Shown: piece by piece, positions 35,690 to 43,888 of the stretch
Numbering within the stretch: the first letter of the stretch is position 1
How the letters are laid out: each line of letters starts with the position of its first letter
From: Anaerolineae bacterium
GTDB lineage: Bacteria; Chloroflexota; Anaerolineae; Anaerolineales; Villigracilaceae
Reading direction: 5' to 3'
DNA: 64,000 nt
Assembly: GCA_021324435.1 (NCBI GenBank)
Contig: JAJPIZ010000049.1
Coordinates: 1 to 64,000, forward strand
The notes under the pieces: generated by a model
Databases searched by the model: none
Told to the model about the DNA's origin: nothing
What the model saw: only the letters and a program-made list of their open reading frames with translations
Made by a program: the position numbers and the translations under genes

Positions 35690-36535
35690 ATGGATGTGAA
35701 CCTTCGCCCGTCGCCGATTGCCGGGCTGTGGTACGAAGGCGATCCGAAAGCCCTGGCCCGCGCGGTGGACTCCTATCTCGATAAAGCTCAACTGCCCGAA
35801 ATCAAAGGGGAGGTGATCGGCGTTGTTGCCCCGCACGCGGGACATCGTTACTCAGGCCCGGTGGCGGGCTATGCTTTTTCAGCGCTTCGCGGCCGGACCG
35901 TTGACCTGGTCGCCGTTTTATCGCCATTCCACAACTTCCATAACGCGCCCCTGCTCACGTCCGCGCATGACGCGTACGCCACTCCCTTCGGCCCTGTGAC
36001 GATTGATCGTTCGACTGTCAATGCCCTGAACGCGGAACTGAAATCCGAGTTGGGTATTGAATTAACAGCCGTGTCCAACGACCCCGAACATTCGCTTGAA
36101 ATCGAATTGCCGTTCCTGCAACGCGTCCTTGCCCCCCAATGGAAATTATTGCCGGTCATGGTGCGCGCGCAAGACCCCCGCGTCTCGCGCGGAGTGGGCC
36201 TGGCTCTTGCCAGGGTTTTGCAGGGCAGGAGAGCGGTCCTCATCGCAAGCACGGACTTGTCCCATTATTACGATCAGCCCACCGCGTTGTCTCTCGATAA
36301 GAATATGCTCTCCAAAGTGGAGGCGTTCGACCCCGAGGCGGTTTTCGATGCCGAACGAAGCGGCAAAGGTTACGCCTGCGGCCTCGGCGCGTTGACCGCC
36401 GTGATGTGGGCCGCCCGCGAACTTGGCGCGGATAAAATTCAGGTCCTGCGTCATGCCACCTCCGGCGATGTGACCGGTGATTATTCAGCCGTGGTTGGTT
36501 ACGGCGCGGCGGCGATTCTAAAGAGTAATGCGTGA
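35690..36535 (+). CDS. MEMO1-family protein (AmmeMemoRadiSam system protein B)
   Basis: Member of the MEMO1 family, related in fold to class III extradiol dioxygenases. In bacteria it is usually found with AMMECR1-type and radical SAM proteins, which are not seen nearby. Motifs include RPSPIAGLWYEGDPKALARA at the N-terminus, GVVAPHAGHRYSGPVAGYAF with the conserved His residues, LSPFHNFHNAPLLTSAHDAY, DPEHSLEIELPFLQ, STDLSHYY and GYACGLGALTAVM. The 281 residues match. Its reaction is unknown. A short repeat of CGTAATTACG words overlaps its end and the gap to priA. Confidence 0.93.
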   Translation: MDVNLRPSPIAGLWYEGDPKALARAVDSYLDKAQLPEIKGEVIGVVAPHAGHRYSGPVAGYAFSALRGRTVDLVAVLSPFHNFHNAPLLTSAHDAYATPFGPVTIDRSTVNALNAELKSELGIELTAVSNDPEHSLEIELPFLQRVLAPQWKLLPVMVRAQDPRVSRGVGLALARVLQGRRAVLIASTDLSHYYDQPTALSLDKNMLSKVEAFDPEAVFDAERSGKGYACGLGALTAVMWAARELGADKIQVLRHATSGDVTGDYSAVVGYGAAAILKSNA

Positions 36536-36561
36536 TTCGTAATTACGCATACGAATTACGT
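36527..36561. repeat. CGTAATTACG-type word repeat
   Basis: GCGTGATTCGTAATTACGC is followed by ATACGAATTACG. It overlaps the stop codon of the MEMO gene and fills the gap before priA. Confidence 0.5.
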
Positions 36562-36571
36562 TTCACCCACC

Positions 36572-39079
36572 ATGCCCATTTTTATTCAACTCGCTGTAAA
36601 CGTCCCGTCCATCGCGGGCGTTTTTGATTATTCCGTCCCCGAATCCCTGGCGGGCCGCGTCGGTGTTGGGCAGTTGGTCACCGCGCCGTTTGGAAAACAA
36701 ATTGTTCAGGGCGTTATCCTTCGCTTCATTGATCAACCCTCCGTTCCCCAAACAAAAGAAATCCTCGAGCTGGTTGACTCACAGCCGGTTCTCACTTCCG
36801 CGCAAATTGCGTTGGCCGAATCGCTGGCCGAGTCCACGCTTTCTCCGCTGGCTCCCGTCGTTGAATTATTTTTGCCGCCGGGCTTGAATCAACAAGTGGA
36901 TACGTTATTCGAAATTCGAGAGTCGAATATCGAATTATCGAATATCGAATTGTCCAGCATCGCTTCTCGAATCCTCAAACTCCTTCACGAACGCGGCCCT
37001 CTGCGCGGCAGGCAAATTGACCATCACATTGCCAAAGTGGATTGGCGCAAGTCCGCGCAATATCTGGTGAAGCGCGGCATTCTGTCATCGAGGTCTGTTT
37101 TGCCGCCGGCGCGCGTGCGACCGAAATTCGTCCGCACCGCGCAATTGGCCGTTGCGCCGGAAATTGCCGAAGCCGCGTTGTCTGACCTGGGAAACACGCC
37201 TGCCACGCGCGAGCGTCGAGGCAAAGCCCTGCGATTTTTGATTCAGCGACCCGACGCGATCAATGTGTCGTGGGTGTATGCCGAAAGCGGATGCAACCTC
37301 GCTGACCTTCAAGAACTGGCCGAACGCGAACTGATCGTTTTGAGTGAAGCCGAGATCTGGCGCGATCCGCTGGAAAAAATCGGAGAGCAGAAAGTAGAGA
37401 ACAGAGAAGTAGTTTTAACGACCGAACAAAAAGCGGCCTGGCAAAATATCGAAGATGGATTTCGGCGGCTCGCCGAGGGCAAGACGATCAAGCCTTTTCT
37501 TCTTCAGGGTGTAACCGGCTCTGGCAAGACTGAGATTTATCTCCGCGCAACGCAGGAAGCGATTCGTCGCGGCAAACAGGCCATCATCCTCGTTCCCGAA
37601 ATTTCGATCACGCCGCAAACGGTCCGCCGTTTTCTGGCGCGCTTCCCCGGGCAGGTTGGATTGATCCATTCAAAATTATCCGAGGGGGAGCGATACGATA
37701 CCTGGCGGCGGGCGCGTGCGGGTCTGCTTAAAGTCATCATCGGGCCGCGCAGCGCGCTGTTCGCGCCTTTGCCAAATATCGGGCTGATCGTTGCCGATGA
37801 ATGCCACGACTCTTCGTATTATCAATCCGAGCCGCCGTTCTACAACGCGGCAATCGCTGCGCCGATCTACGCGCGGTTGTGCGGCGCGGTCTGCGTTTTG
37901 GGATCGGCGACGCCGAGCATCCTTCAACGGTATCAAAGCGAAGTCGGGGAAAGTGTTCGCCTGGAATTGACTCAACGCATCTCTTCGGACCTCGAAACGG
38001 AGAACGCCGAAGGTGCAGGCGTTCTTCCTGCCAAGGGGTTGGACCTGCCTCCGATCCACATCGTGGACATGCGTGACGAATTGAAAGCAGGCAGTCGCGG
38101 CATCTTCAGCCGTGAATTGACTGACGCGCTCGGCAATGTGTTGAAGCGCGGCGAACAGGCGATTCTGTTTTTGAATCGCCGCGGCACCGCGACCTATGTC
38201 TTTTGCCGCGATTGCGGCTACGTGGTGAAATGTCCGCGTTGTGACGCGCCGCTGACCTATCACGTTTCGTCTGGCGAGAAATTGTTGTGTCATCGTTGCG
38301 GGTACGAGCGGCAGATGCCGAAGAAATGCCCGGAATGTGGCGGCGCGAATATCCGCGCCTATGGATTGGGCAGTGAAAAAGTGGAGAACGAAGTGCAGGG
38401 GTTGTTTCCAAAGGCGCGCACCCTGCGCTGGGACTGGGAGACAACTCGCGAAAAAGACGCGCATGAAATCATCTTGACTCATTTTGCCGCAGGCCGCGCC
38501 GATGTTTTGGTGGGTACGCAGATGCTGGCGAAAGGACTCGACCTGCCGCGCGTCACGCTGGTTGGAATCGTATTGGCAGATGTGGGTTTGCATTTACCCG
38601 ATCCGTTCGCGGCGGAAAGAGTCTTTCAGGTATTGACTCAAGTGGCAGGCCGCGCCGGGCGTTCATCGCGCGGCGGACAAGTCATCTTGCAAACCTTTTC
38701 GCCCGAGCATTACGCGGTGCAGGCCGCCGCGAAGCATGATGTCAATGGCTTTTATCAGCAGGAATTGAGTCAGCGCAAACGATTGGGCTATCCGCCGTTC
38801 GCGCGGCTGGCGCGGCTTGAATTTCGTCACCATGACCCACTCAAAGCCGAGCAGGAAGCAAAGAAACTCGCCGCGAAACTCCAAAAGCAACTGTCCACTG
38901 AACACTGGTCACTGACCGCCGTGATCGGCCCTGCTCCGTGTTTCTTCTCCAAACTCGGCGGCGAGTATCGCTGGCAGATTGTTCTGCGCGCCGCCGACCC
39001 CGCCGTGCTGTTGCGCGGTCAGGCTACGAACTGGCTGAAAGGCTGGCGGGTTGAAGTGGAGCCGATAAGTTTGCTATAA
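36572..39079 (+). CDS. priA: Primosomal protein N' (replication restart helicase PriA)
   Basis: 3'-5' DNA helicase that restarts stalled replication forks. The N-terminal DNA-binding domain begins QLAVNVPSIAGVFDYSVPES. The helicase domain has Walker A GVTGSGKTEIYLRA (about residue 315), a DECH box (IVADECHDSSYYQSEPP; the usual form is DEEH), GSATPSILQ, and the zinc region CRDCGYVVKCPRCDAPLTYH with CHRCGYE and CPECGG (eight Cys). GTQMLAKGLDLPRVTLVG and QVAGRAGRSSRGGQVILQTF follow. The length of 835 residues is normal to slightly long. Three places carry word-type repeats in frame: residues 113-127 (ESNIELSNIELSS), 271-281 (EQKVENRE) and 773-783 (STEHWSLTA). Confidence 0.97.
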   Translation: MPIFIQLAVNVPSIAGVFDYSVPESLAGRVGVGQLVTAPFGKQIVQGVILRFIDQPSVPQTKEILELVDSQPVLTSAQIALAESLAESTLSPLAPVVELFLPPGLNQQVDTLFEIRESNIELSNIELSSIASRILKLLHERGPLRGRQIDHHIAKVDWRKSAQYLVKRGILSSRSVLPPARVRPKFVRTAQLAVAPEIAEAALSDLGNTPATRERRGKALRFLIQRPDAINVSWVYAESGCNLADLQELAERELIVLSEAEIWRDPLEKIGEQKVENREVVLTTEQKAAWQNIEDGFRRLAEGKTIKPFLLQGVTGSGKTEIYLRATQEAIRRGKQAIILVPEISITPQTVRRFLARFPGQVGLIHSKLSEGERYDTWRRARAGLLKVIIGPRSALFAPLPNIGLIVADECHDSSYYQSEPPFYNAAIAAPIYARLCGAVCVLGSATPSILQRYQSEVGESVRLELTQRISSDLETENAEGAGVLPAKGLDLPPIHIVDMRDELKAGSRGIFSRELTDALGNVLKRGEQAILFLNRRGTATYVFCRDCGYVVKCPRCDAPLTYHVSSGEKLLCHRCGYERQMPKKCPECGGANIRAYGLGSEKVENEVQGLFPKARTLRWDWETTREKDAHEIILTHFAAGRADVLVGTQMLAKGLDLPRVTLVGIVLADVGLHLPDPFAAERVFQVLTQVAGRAGRSSRGGQVILQTFSPEHYAVQAAAKHDVNGFYQQELSQRKRLGYPPFARLARLEFRHHDPLKAEQEAKKLAAKLQKQLSTEHWSLTAVIGPAPCFFSKLGGEYRWQIVLRAADPAVLLRGQATNWLKGWRVEVEPISLL
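36908..36951. repeat. TCGAATATCGAATT-type word repeat inside priA
   Basis: GTCGAATATCGAATTATCG and ATATCGAATT reiterate an 8-15 base word. It is read in frame as SNIELSNIELSS. The same words make up the noncoding gap at 58882-58932. Confidence 0.7.
37383..37412. repeat. AGAGCAGAAAGTAGAGAACAG-type word repeat inside priA
   Basis: GAGAGCAGAAAGTAGAGAAC is followed by AGAGAAGTAG, read in frame. It resembles the stretch upstream of sbcC (48578-48631). Confidence 0.55.
38890..38918. repeat. CACTGAACACTGGTCACTGA-type word repeat inside priA
   Basis: TCCACTGAACACTGGTCACT reiterates the word CACTG and is read in frame near residue 775. It resembles the string at 13846-13900. Confidence 0.5.
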
Positions 39080-39080
39080 T
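39051..39080 (+). promoter_or_regulatory. Promoter of the mntA-hepT pair, overlapping the priA stop
   Basis: TTGAAG (39051-39056) and a perfect TATAAT (39075-39080) are spaced by 18 bases. The -10 box contains the TAA stop of priA. The GTG of mntA follows 18 bases later. Confidence 0.55.
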
Positions 39081-39098
39081 CATGTCGTTGGTGATGCC

Positions 39099-39401
39099 GT
39101 GAGTGATTTGAAAATCCTTGTCCCTGAGCAAAAGATTGCTGAATTTTGCCGGAAGCACCATATCCGAAAACTTTCCTTTTTCGGCTCTGTTCTGCGCGAG
39201 GATTTTGGGTCGGATAGCGACATTGACGTTTTGGTTGAATTTGAATCCGGTCATACTCCGGGTTTTGCTTTTATCACTATTCAAGACGAACTCTCGGCGC
39301 TTCTGGGGCGCAACGTGGATTTAGTTACTCCAAAGTTTCTGAATCATCGAATTCGCGAGCGGGTGCAGAAAGAGGCCGCAATTGCATATGTCCAAGGATG
39401 A
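39099..39401 (+). CDS. mntA: MntA-type minimal nucleotidyltransferase antitoxin
   Basis: Antitoxin of the type VII HepT/MntA family; known members block HepT by attaching AMP to a tyrosine near its active site. The nucleotidyltransferase signature GSX10DXD is exact: GSVLREDFGSDSDIDVLVEF. The C-terminal part has FLNHRIRERVQKEAAIAYVQ. The 100 residues fit. The start is GTG 39099. Its end overlaps the hepT start by 14 bases, as in other such pairs. It has its own promoter that overlaps the priA stop. Confidence 0.93.
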   Translation: MSDLKILVPEQKIAEFCRKHHIRKLSFFGSVLREDFGSDSDIDVLVEFESGHTPGFAFITIQDELSALLGRNVDLVTPKFLNHRIRERVQKEAAIAYVQG

Positions 39402-39729
39402 TTGGATTTATGTAGGGCATATGCTCGAGATGAGTCGCAAGGCAGTTCAGGCAGTGCAGGACAGAACTCGTGAAGAATACGACCGGGACGATGTTCTGAT
39501 TATGGCGCTTGCACACTTTGTTCAAGTAGTTGGAGAGGCGGCTAGAAAAGTATCGAACGAGTTTCAAGAGAGAAATAGCCAAATCCCATGGCATCAAATT
39601 ATTGGAATGCGTCACCGCATTGTCCATGATTATATGAATGTTGATGAGGATGTTTTATGGGAAGTGGTCAAGCATGATCTTCCTGCTCTGATTCAAGATT
39701 TAGATAAAATCGTTCCCACTGAATCTTAA
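39388..39729 (+). CDS. hepT: HepT-type RNase toxin
   Basis: Toxin of the HepT family (HEPN fold), an RNase held in check by the adjacent MntA. The catalytic RX4HXY motif is intact: GMRHRIVHDYMNVD, with the Arg, His and the Tyr that is the usual AMPylation site. The helices before it (VGHMLEMSRKAVQAVQDRTR, IMALAHFVQVVGEAARKVS) are typical HEPN helices. The start at ATG 39388 is used; an in-frame TTG at 39382 would add two residues. The 113 residues match the family. Both motifs are complete, so the system looks functional. Confidence 0.93.
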   Translation: MSKDDWIYVGHMLEMSRKAVQAVQDRTREEYDRDDVLIMALAHFVQVVGEAARKVSNEFQERNSQIPWHQIIGMRHRIVHDYMNVDEDVLWEVVKHDLPALIQDLDKIVPTES

Positions 39730-39749
39730 TTTTTTACTCGGAGGTATCT

Positions 39750-40655
39750 ATGCAAGCACTTTCGCGTGGCTGGTCGTTCCTGCAGCAGGCATGGCAGATG
39801 GCATTCAAAGATAAAGATTTGATCAAGCCCTCCATCTATGCGCTGGTTGCGGGTTTTTTTGTTTCGATCATCGGGCTGATTCCAATTGTGGGCGCCGCCT
39901 TTGTGTTCGGCGAATCGCAGATCGGAAATATCATCATGTTCGCGCTGGGGGCGATCATGATCTTTGTTCACTACATTGTTTCCTATATCTTCTCAGCGAT
40001 GACCGTCTATCTCATTTATGGCTATCTTTCGGAAGGCGATGGCCGCATGGACAAAGCCTGGGCGGTCGTGCGGCGTGATGTGTGGGATATTGCCTCGCTG
40101 GCCGCGGCCTCGACGGTGGTCAACATCATTGTCGGTCAATTGCGCGGCGCGCGCAATCGACGCGGCGGCGCGGGACTAATCGGAGGCGCTTTAGCGGGAC
40201 TCATTGACACGGTCTGGACGGAAGCGGCGTTCCTGCTTCTGCCGGCGATGGTCATCGAAGACATCAATTTATCGAACGCGTTGAAACGCGTCGGCCAGAT
40301 CACCAAAAATAATCTACTCCTGATCGGCGTCAGCACAGTAGGTGTGCGATGGATCACCGGCTTGATCGGAACCGTGCTGGGATTGATCGGTCTGGTCATT
40401 GCCCTCGCGGTCGGCGGCGGATTGATCGCGGTGGCTGGAGGATCAACGGTCTCGTATGTGATCGGCATCGCGCTTGGCTTCTTCATTTTCTTTACGTTTG
40501 TAATGGTCGCCAGCATCATCGGTTCCTACACGGGAACGGCGTATCATACCTGCCTGTATCTCTGGGCGCGTGAAGCTGAAAAGGCGCAGGCCGCGGGCAA
40601 ACCGATTAGTGTGGCTGTGGCTCCCGCGCCTTTGGCCGCGGTGCTTGGCTCATGA
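39750..40655 (+). CDS. DUF6159-like multi-pass membrane protein
   Basis: A 301-residue protein with about six helices, preceded by a strong GGAGG site. An N-terminal part GWSFLQQAWQMAFKDKDLIK precedes the first helix pair (YALVAGFFVSIIGLIPIVG; MFALGAIMIFVHYIVSYIFS). The central part ARNRRGGAGLIGGALAGLID and FLLLPAMVIEDINLSNALKR resemble the DUF6159 group. The C-terminus includes TGTAYHTCLYLWAREAEKAQ. Function unknown; such proteins look like permease-like or stress-envelope proteins, but that is a guess. Confidence 0.75.
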   Translation: MQALSRGWSFLQQAWQMAFKDKDLIKPSIYALVAGFFVSIIGLIPIVGAAFVFGESQIGNIIMFALGAIMIFVHYIVSYIFSAMTVYLIYGYLSEGDGRMDKAWAVVRRDVWDIASLAAASTVVNIIVGQLRGARNRRGGAGLIGGALAGLIDTVWTEAAFLLLPAMVIEDINLSNALKRVGQITKNNLLLIGVSTVGVRWITGLIGTVLGLIGLVIALAVGGGLIAVAGGSTVSYVIGIALGFFIFFTFVMVASIIGSYTGTAYHTCLYLWAREAEKAQAAGKPISVAVAPAPLAAVLGS

Positions 40656-40679
40656 CCTTTTTCCCTCGAAAGAATTTGG

Positions 40680-41192
40680 ATGCAACCCGAACAGCGCCGT
40701 GAAATGGTCAGTTGGGAGGAGGTGGATCGTTTGGTGGATCATCTCCTCCCGCAGTTTCGCCGCGAGTTCACCGCCATGGTGGTGATCACGCGCGGCGGCA
40801 TCGTGCCCGGCGGTTTGCTGGCGCAGGCGATGAATATCACGCACATCCTCACTGCGGCGGTGGATTTTCCGGCGCAGTTGGAAAGCCGCAAGTCCACGCT
40901 GGCGTGGCCGGAGTTCATTCAATTTCCGGCAGACGACAAATTACGCGGCCGCCCCACCTTGATCGTGGATGATGTTTGGGGATCAGGCCGCACGATTACT
41001 TCTGTGAAGAATCGCGTCTCTGCCGCGGGCGGCTTTCCTGAAACCTGTGTCCTGCATTTCAATCCATATCGCAACCTATTCGGAACCGTCCGCCCGGATT
41101 ACTATGCGGCGATCACAGACGCCTTTATTATTTATCCGTGGGAGATTGACCGCGGGATGGACAAAATGATTCTTGGCGAAGAGCCAATTTAA
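40680..41192 (+). CDS. Phosphoribosyltransferase-family protein
   Basis: PRTase-fold protein of 170 residues. The PRPP-binding motif is LIVDDVWGSGRTITSV, with the two adjacent Asp. An N-terminal strand with VVITRGGIVPGGLLAQAMNI is the PPi-loop region, as in xanthine and hypoxanthine-guanine PRTases. The C-terminal IIYPWEIDRGMDKMI resembles the hood end of the xanthine PRTase group (usual PWE motif). It probably salvages a purine base, but the base is not known. Ends with a strong terminator. Confidence 0.88.
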   Translation: MQPEQRREMVSWEEVDRLVDHLLPQFRREFTAMVVITRGGIVPGGLLAQAMNITHILTAAVDFPAQLESRKSTLAWPEFIQFPADDKLRGRPTLIVDDVWGSGRTITSVKNRVSAAGGFPETCVLHFNPYRNLFGTVRPDYYAAITDAFIIYPWEIDRGMDKMILGEEPI

Positions 41193-41199
41193 ATAAAGA

Positions 41200-41231
41200 C
41201 GACGCGCTGAAAGGCGCGTCGCTTCTTTTTC
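41200..41231 (+). terminator. Terminator of the phosphoribosyltransferase gene
   Basis: CGACGCGC and GCGCGTCG pair perfectly with a 6-base loop, followed by CTTCTTTTT. Confidence 0.9.
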
Positions 41232-41252
41232 GGACCCTTCGACTGGCTCCGT
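41231..41252. repeat. Short interspersed repeat, copy 2
   Basis: GGACCCTTCGACTGGCTCCG is the reverse complement, with few changes, of the copy at 23679-23702. It lies between two convergent genes, just after a terminator. Confidence 0.55.
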
Positions 41253-41699
41253 TTAATTCAGCGGCTCAAAACCCTGAACGTTCAGCGATAACTCGTCATC
41301 CACCGCGTTCTTGATGAAATCTATCTGCACACTGGATGGAAAGCCATAGGTCGAATCATATTGGATATGGATTTCGTCCGCGTCCCTCATCGCGCCTTTT
41401 GTGTAATCGAACAAGGCGTTGATTGTTTCATATTGCGCGAAGAACTCGCGCTCGTTGTCCGGCACCGCCGAACCGTCGTTGTAGATCATCGAAACAACCT
41501 GTCCGTCTTTGACTTCGATGCTTAGCGGCATTTTTTGCATGAACGCACAAAAGCAGCTCACCGCGAGGCTGAAGCGATAGTGGTTCACGTTTGCCATCTG
41601 CCACTTTTCGAGATTTCGATTGAATTCTGAATTGGTGAGCGGCGCACAGGCAGACAACACAAGCGTAAATAAAGCAGCGTAGACTAAAATCCTTTTCAT
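41253..41699 (-). CDS. DUF6174-like lipoprotein
   Basis: The signal MKRILVYAALFTLVLSACAP has a lipobox with Cys at residue 18. The domain contains LEKWQMANVNHYRFSLAVSC, FCAFMQKMPLSIEVKDGQVV and FPSSVQIDFIKNAVDDELSL, the pattern of DUF6174 proteins. Two Cys (SCFC) lie close together. The 148 residues fit. AAGGAG is seen before the ATG. Function unknown. Confidence 0.82.
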   Translation of the reverse strand: MKRILVYAALFTLVLSACAPLTNSEFNRNLEKWQMANVNHYRFSLAVSCFCAFMQKMPLSIEVKDGQVVSMIYNDGSAVPDNEREFFAQYETINALFDYTKGAMRDADEIHIQYDSTYGFPSSVQIDFIKNAVDDELSLNVQGFEPLN

Positions 41700-41758
41700 G
41701 GCATTCTCCTTGCGATAAGGACGATGCAGTGCGATGGAAGTTCCCCAAAAGTAAAACT

Positions 41759-41838
41759 TGCCACGAATTTTACAGGATGTAACAGACGCTAAACTCCCAA
41801 CTTAACTTCAAGTTGGGAGTTTTCGTGGAATTCGTGGC
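41759..41838. terminator. Nested palindrome with terminator, downstream of nrfA
   Basis: The inner hairpin AAACTCCCAACTT / AAGTTGGGAGTTT (41791-41822) is perfect. An outer inverted repeat GCCACGAATT / AATTCGTGGC (41760-41769 and 41829-41838) surrounds it. It lies 20 bases after the nrfA stop on the minus strand. The outer arms are like CCACGAATT-type interspersed repeats. Confidence 0.7.
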
Positions 41839-41859
41839 TTGTTCTTTTTGCCACGCTAC

Positions 41860-43215
41860 CTATGGAGCCGGTGTGGGTTTGGGATCCATCTTGTCGTAGA
41901 TGCCCGTTTCCAACAGCGCCGGGTCATTGACGGATTGCGCTGCCAGCATCTGCGCCTGGCGGGCGTAATTGGTGGAATCAGCCAATATCTTCAAAATATA
42001 TTCGGGGTTGTGGAAGCCCATGCTGTTTTCGGCAGAGACAAAATCCCACATGAACTGCGCTTTGCGATGCAGTTGCCGCGCCTGGTCGAGGAGGGATGCG
42101 TCCGCGTTGGGGTCCGCCGCGGCGGCCTGGATGGCGGTGATCGCATCAATCAACGCGTCTTCGGTGGATTGCTTGGTCGTGAAGACTTGATTCTGAATCT
42201 CATTCACGCGTCCGACGACGTAATCCACGTCCGTGTGGCATTGTCCGCACGCCTGCTGTGGATTGAGTAACGGACTATGCACATCATGCGACGAGAATTT
42301 GGCCGCGCCGTCGCGTACGTAGGGCATGTGGCAGTCCGCGCAGGCCACGCCTGCTTTGAAGTGAGTGCTATCAGCCGTGTACATTTCGTACTCAGGATGT
42401 TGTGCCTTGAGCATTGGCGTGCCCGTGCCGGGATAATCCCAGTCCTTGAAGTTGATGTTGTCGTAGTAATCAATGATCTGGTCAATCCGCGTGCCATTGG
42501 CCCACGGGAAGGTCAGGATTTTCTTGTCACCGACGAAATAATATTCCACGTGGCAATTGGCACACACCACCGTCCGCATTTCCTGACGCGTAAACGTTTT
42601 CCAATCTTTGCCCTGCGCTTTGAGCGCGTTCTCCAGCGATGGGTTGGTGACGATCAATCGCATGGTCCCGGCTTCATGGCAATTGGCGCATCCGATGGGG
42701 TTGGTGATGTCCGGCGTCATCTCCGGGAACATCATGGAATCGAAACCTTCCAGCCCAAGCTTTTGCCACAATGCCGGGTTGTCGGACGATTTACAGGAAT
42801 AGCATGTAGCGTGTGTTTCCTTCGGATCGCCCGGGGTCAAGTTAAGCCGCTTGGTGGCACGGACGTCAATCAGGCTGTTCATATGTCCGCGTTCCTCGTT
42901 GTAATCCTTACTGAAAGGATAGCCCGCGAACAAAATGATTTGGCGCGGGTCTTCCGCCAGATGAGAAAATTTCTCCGAGCCGCCGTAGGTAGTTTTGATG
43001 TTGTTGTCTTTTGTCTGCTGAAAAGTTGACCATTGATTTGGAAAGTTCTGTCCCCAGATGGATGAATCTGGTTCCATCGGTTTCACTTCAACGATTTGGG
43101 GCAGGATGGCGCGTTCCTGCGCGGGTTGATTCTTCATAAAAACAAGCACGCCGGTCAAAACAGCGGCCAGCAGGATAATAATGCCGACCAGAATAAAAGT
43201 CGTGTATCGTTTCAT
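41860..43215 (-). CDS. nrfA: Cytochrome c nitrite reductase, catalytic subunit
   Basis: Pentahaem enzyme that reduces nitrite to ammonium with six electrons outside the cytoplasmic membrane. An N-terminal membrane segment (about residues 5-27) is uncleaved or a signal. Five haem motifs are seen in order: CYSCK (the special Lys-ligated catalytic haem), CANCH, CANCH, CADCH and CGQCH. The stretch AGVACADCHMPYVRDGAAKF and the His of FSSHDVHSPLLNPQQACGQC are family hallmarks. At 451 residues it is typical. It lies downstream of nrfH with a 15-base gap, so both are on one transcript. Confidence 0.96.
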   Translation of the reverse strand: MKRYTTFILVGIIILLAAVLTGVLVFMKNQPAQERAILPQIVEVKPMEPDSSIWGQNFPNQWSTFQQTKDNNIKTTYGGSEKFSHLAEDPRQIILFAGYPFSKDYNEERGHMNSLIDVRATKRLNLTPGDPKETHATCYSCKSSDNPALWQKLGLEGFDSMMFPEMTPDITNPIGCANCHEAGTMRLIVTNPSLENALKAQGKDWKTFTRQEMRTVVCANCHVEYYFVGDKKILTFPWANGTRIDQIIDYYDNINFKDWDYPGTGTPMLKAQHPEYEMYTADSTHFKAGVACADCHMPYVRDGAAKFSSHDVHSPLLNPQQACGQCHTDVDYVVGRVNEIQNQVFTTKQSTEDALIDAITAIQAAAADPNADASLLDQARQLHRKAQFMWDFVSAENSMGFHNPEYILKILADSTNYARQAQMLAAQSVNDPALLETGIYDKMDPKPTPAP

Positions 43216-43230
43216 GGATTTGCATTCTCC

Positions 43231-43719
43231 TTACTTGGTGGGATAGAGACTCGAATCTTGATAAGGGACAATCGAAATACCGCGCTGTCCGTGGGCCGCG
43301 GCGCGGTGACATTCCCAGCAATAGCGGTCGAAGGGTTGCGGTCCCAGCATGATGTTTTCGACCGTGCTTTGATGACAGCGGACGCAATTGCCTTGGATGA
43401 TCTGCTTGGTGTCTTCTTTGGCGCGGATCAGTTCGGGCGTTTTCCCCATGCTGAACATGTAGACATCATGCATCCCGGTCCGGCCTTTCGCGATGTAATA
43501 ACTGACTATGTTGTCATGCGGCAGATGACAATCCACGCATTCGGTGACGTTCCTGTGCCCGCCGTGATACCAGTTTTCATATTGTGCGTCCATGACGTGG
43601 CAATTGTTGCAGGTTGCAGAGTCCGTGCCTGCGTAGGCCGGCGCGTCCGTTACATAGGCGAACATGCCCAATGCGATGAGAGTTGCCGCGATAGCGATGA
43701 AGATTGGGAGTCTGGTCAT
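43231..43719 (-). CDS. nrfH: NrfH-type tetrahaem cytochrome c (electron donor)
   Basis: Membrane-anchored quinol dehydrogenase of the NapC/NirT family that passes electrons to NrfA. The start MTRLPIFIAIAATLIALGMF is chosen because AAGGAAG lies just upstream; a longer frame to 43752 exists. After the anchor helix come four haem motifs: CNNCH, CVDCH, CVRCH and CWECH. The Met in NCHVMDAQYENW is close to haem 1, as in known NrfH. Its 162 residues fit. It is the first gene of the nrfHA transcript; no FNR-like site was seen in the 170 bases upstream. Confidence 0.95.
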   Translation of the reverse strand: MTRLPIFIAIAATLIALGMFAYVTDAPAYAGTDSATCNNCHVMDAQYENWYHGGHRNVTECVDCHLPHDNIVSYYIAKGRTGMHDVYMFSMGKTPELIRAKEDTKQIIQGNCVRCHQSTVENIMLGPQPFDRYCWECHRAAAHGQRGISIVPYQDSSLYPTK

Positions 43720-43888
43720 GCCGCTTCCTTTTGATATGTTGTGCATAAGCACAGGTCAGTTTATAGAGATAAATGCGGGGTGCAACTTTAGATGCGAAAT
43801 GCAAATAAGTTCCCCTAAATCTTACGGTTTTCATCCAGATTTGAGAAATGACATTTGTAACGATTTCCCCCGACGAACATAATTTTGA

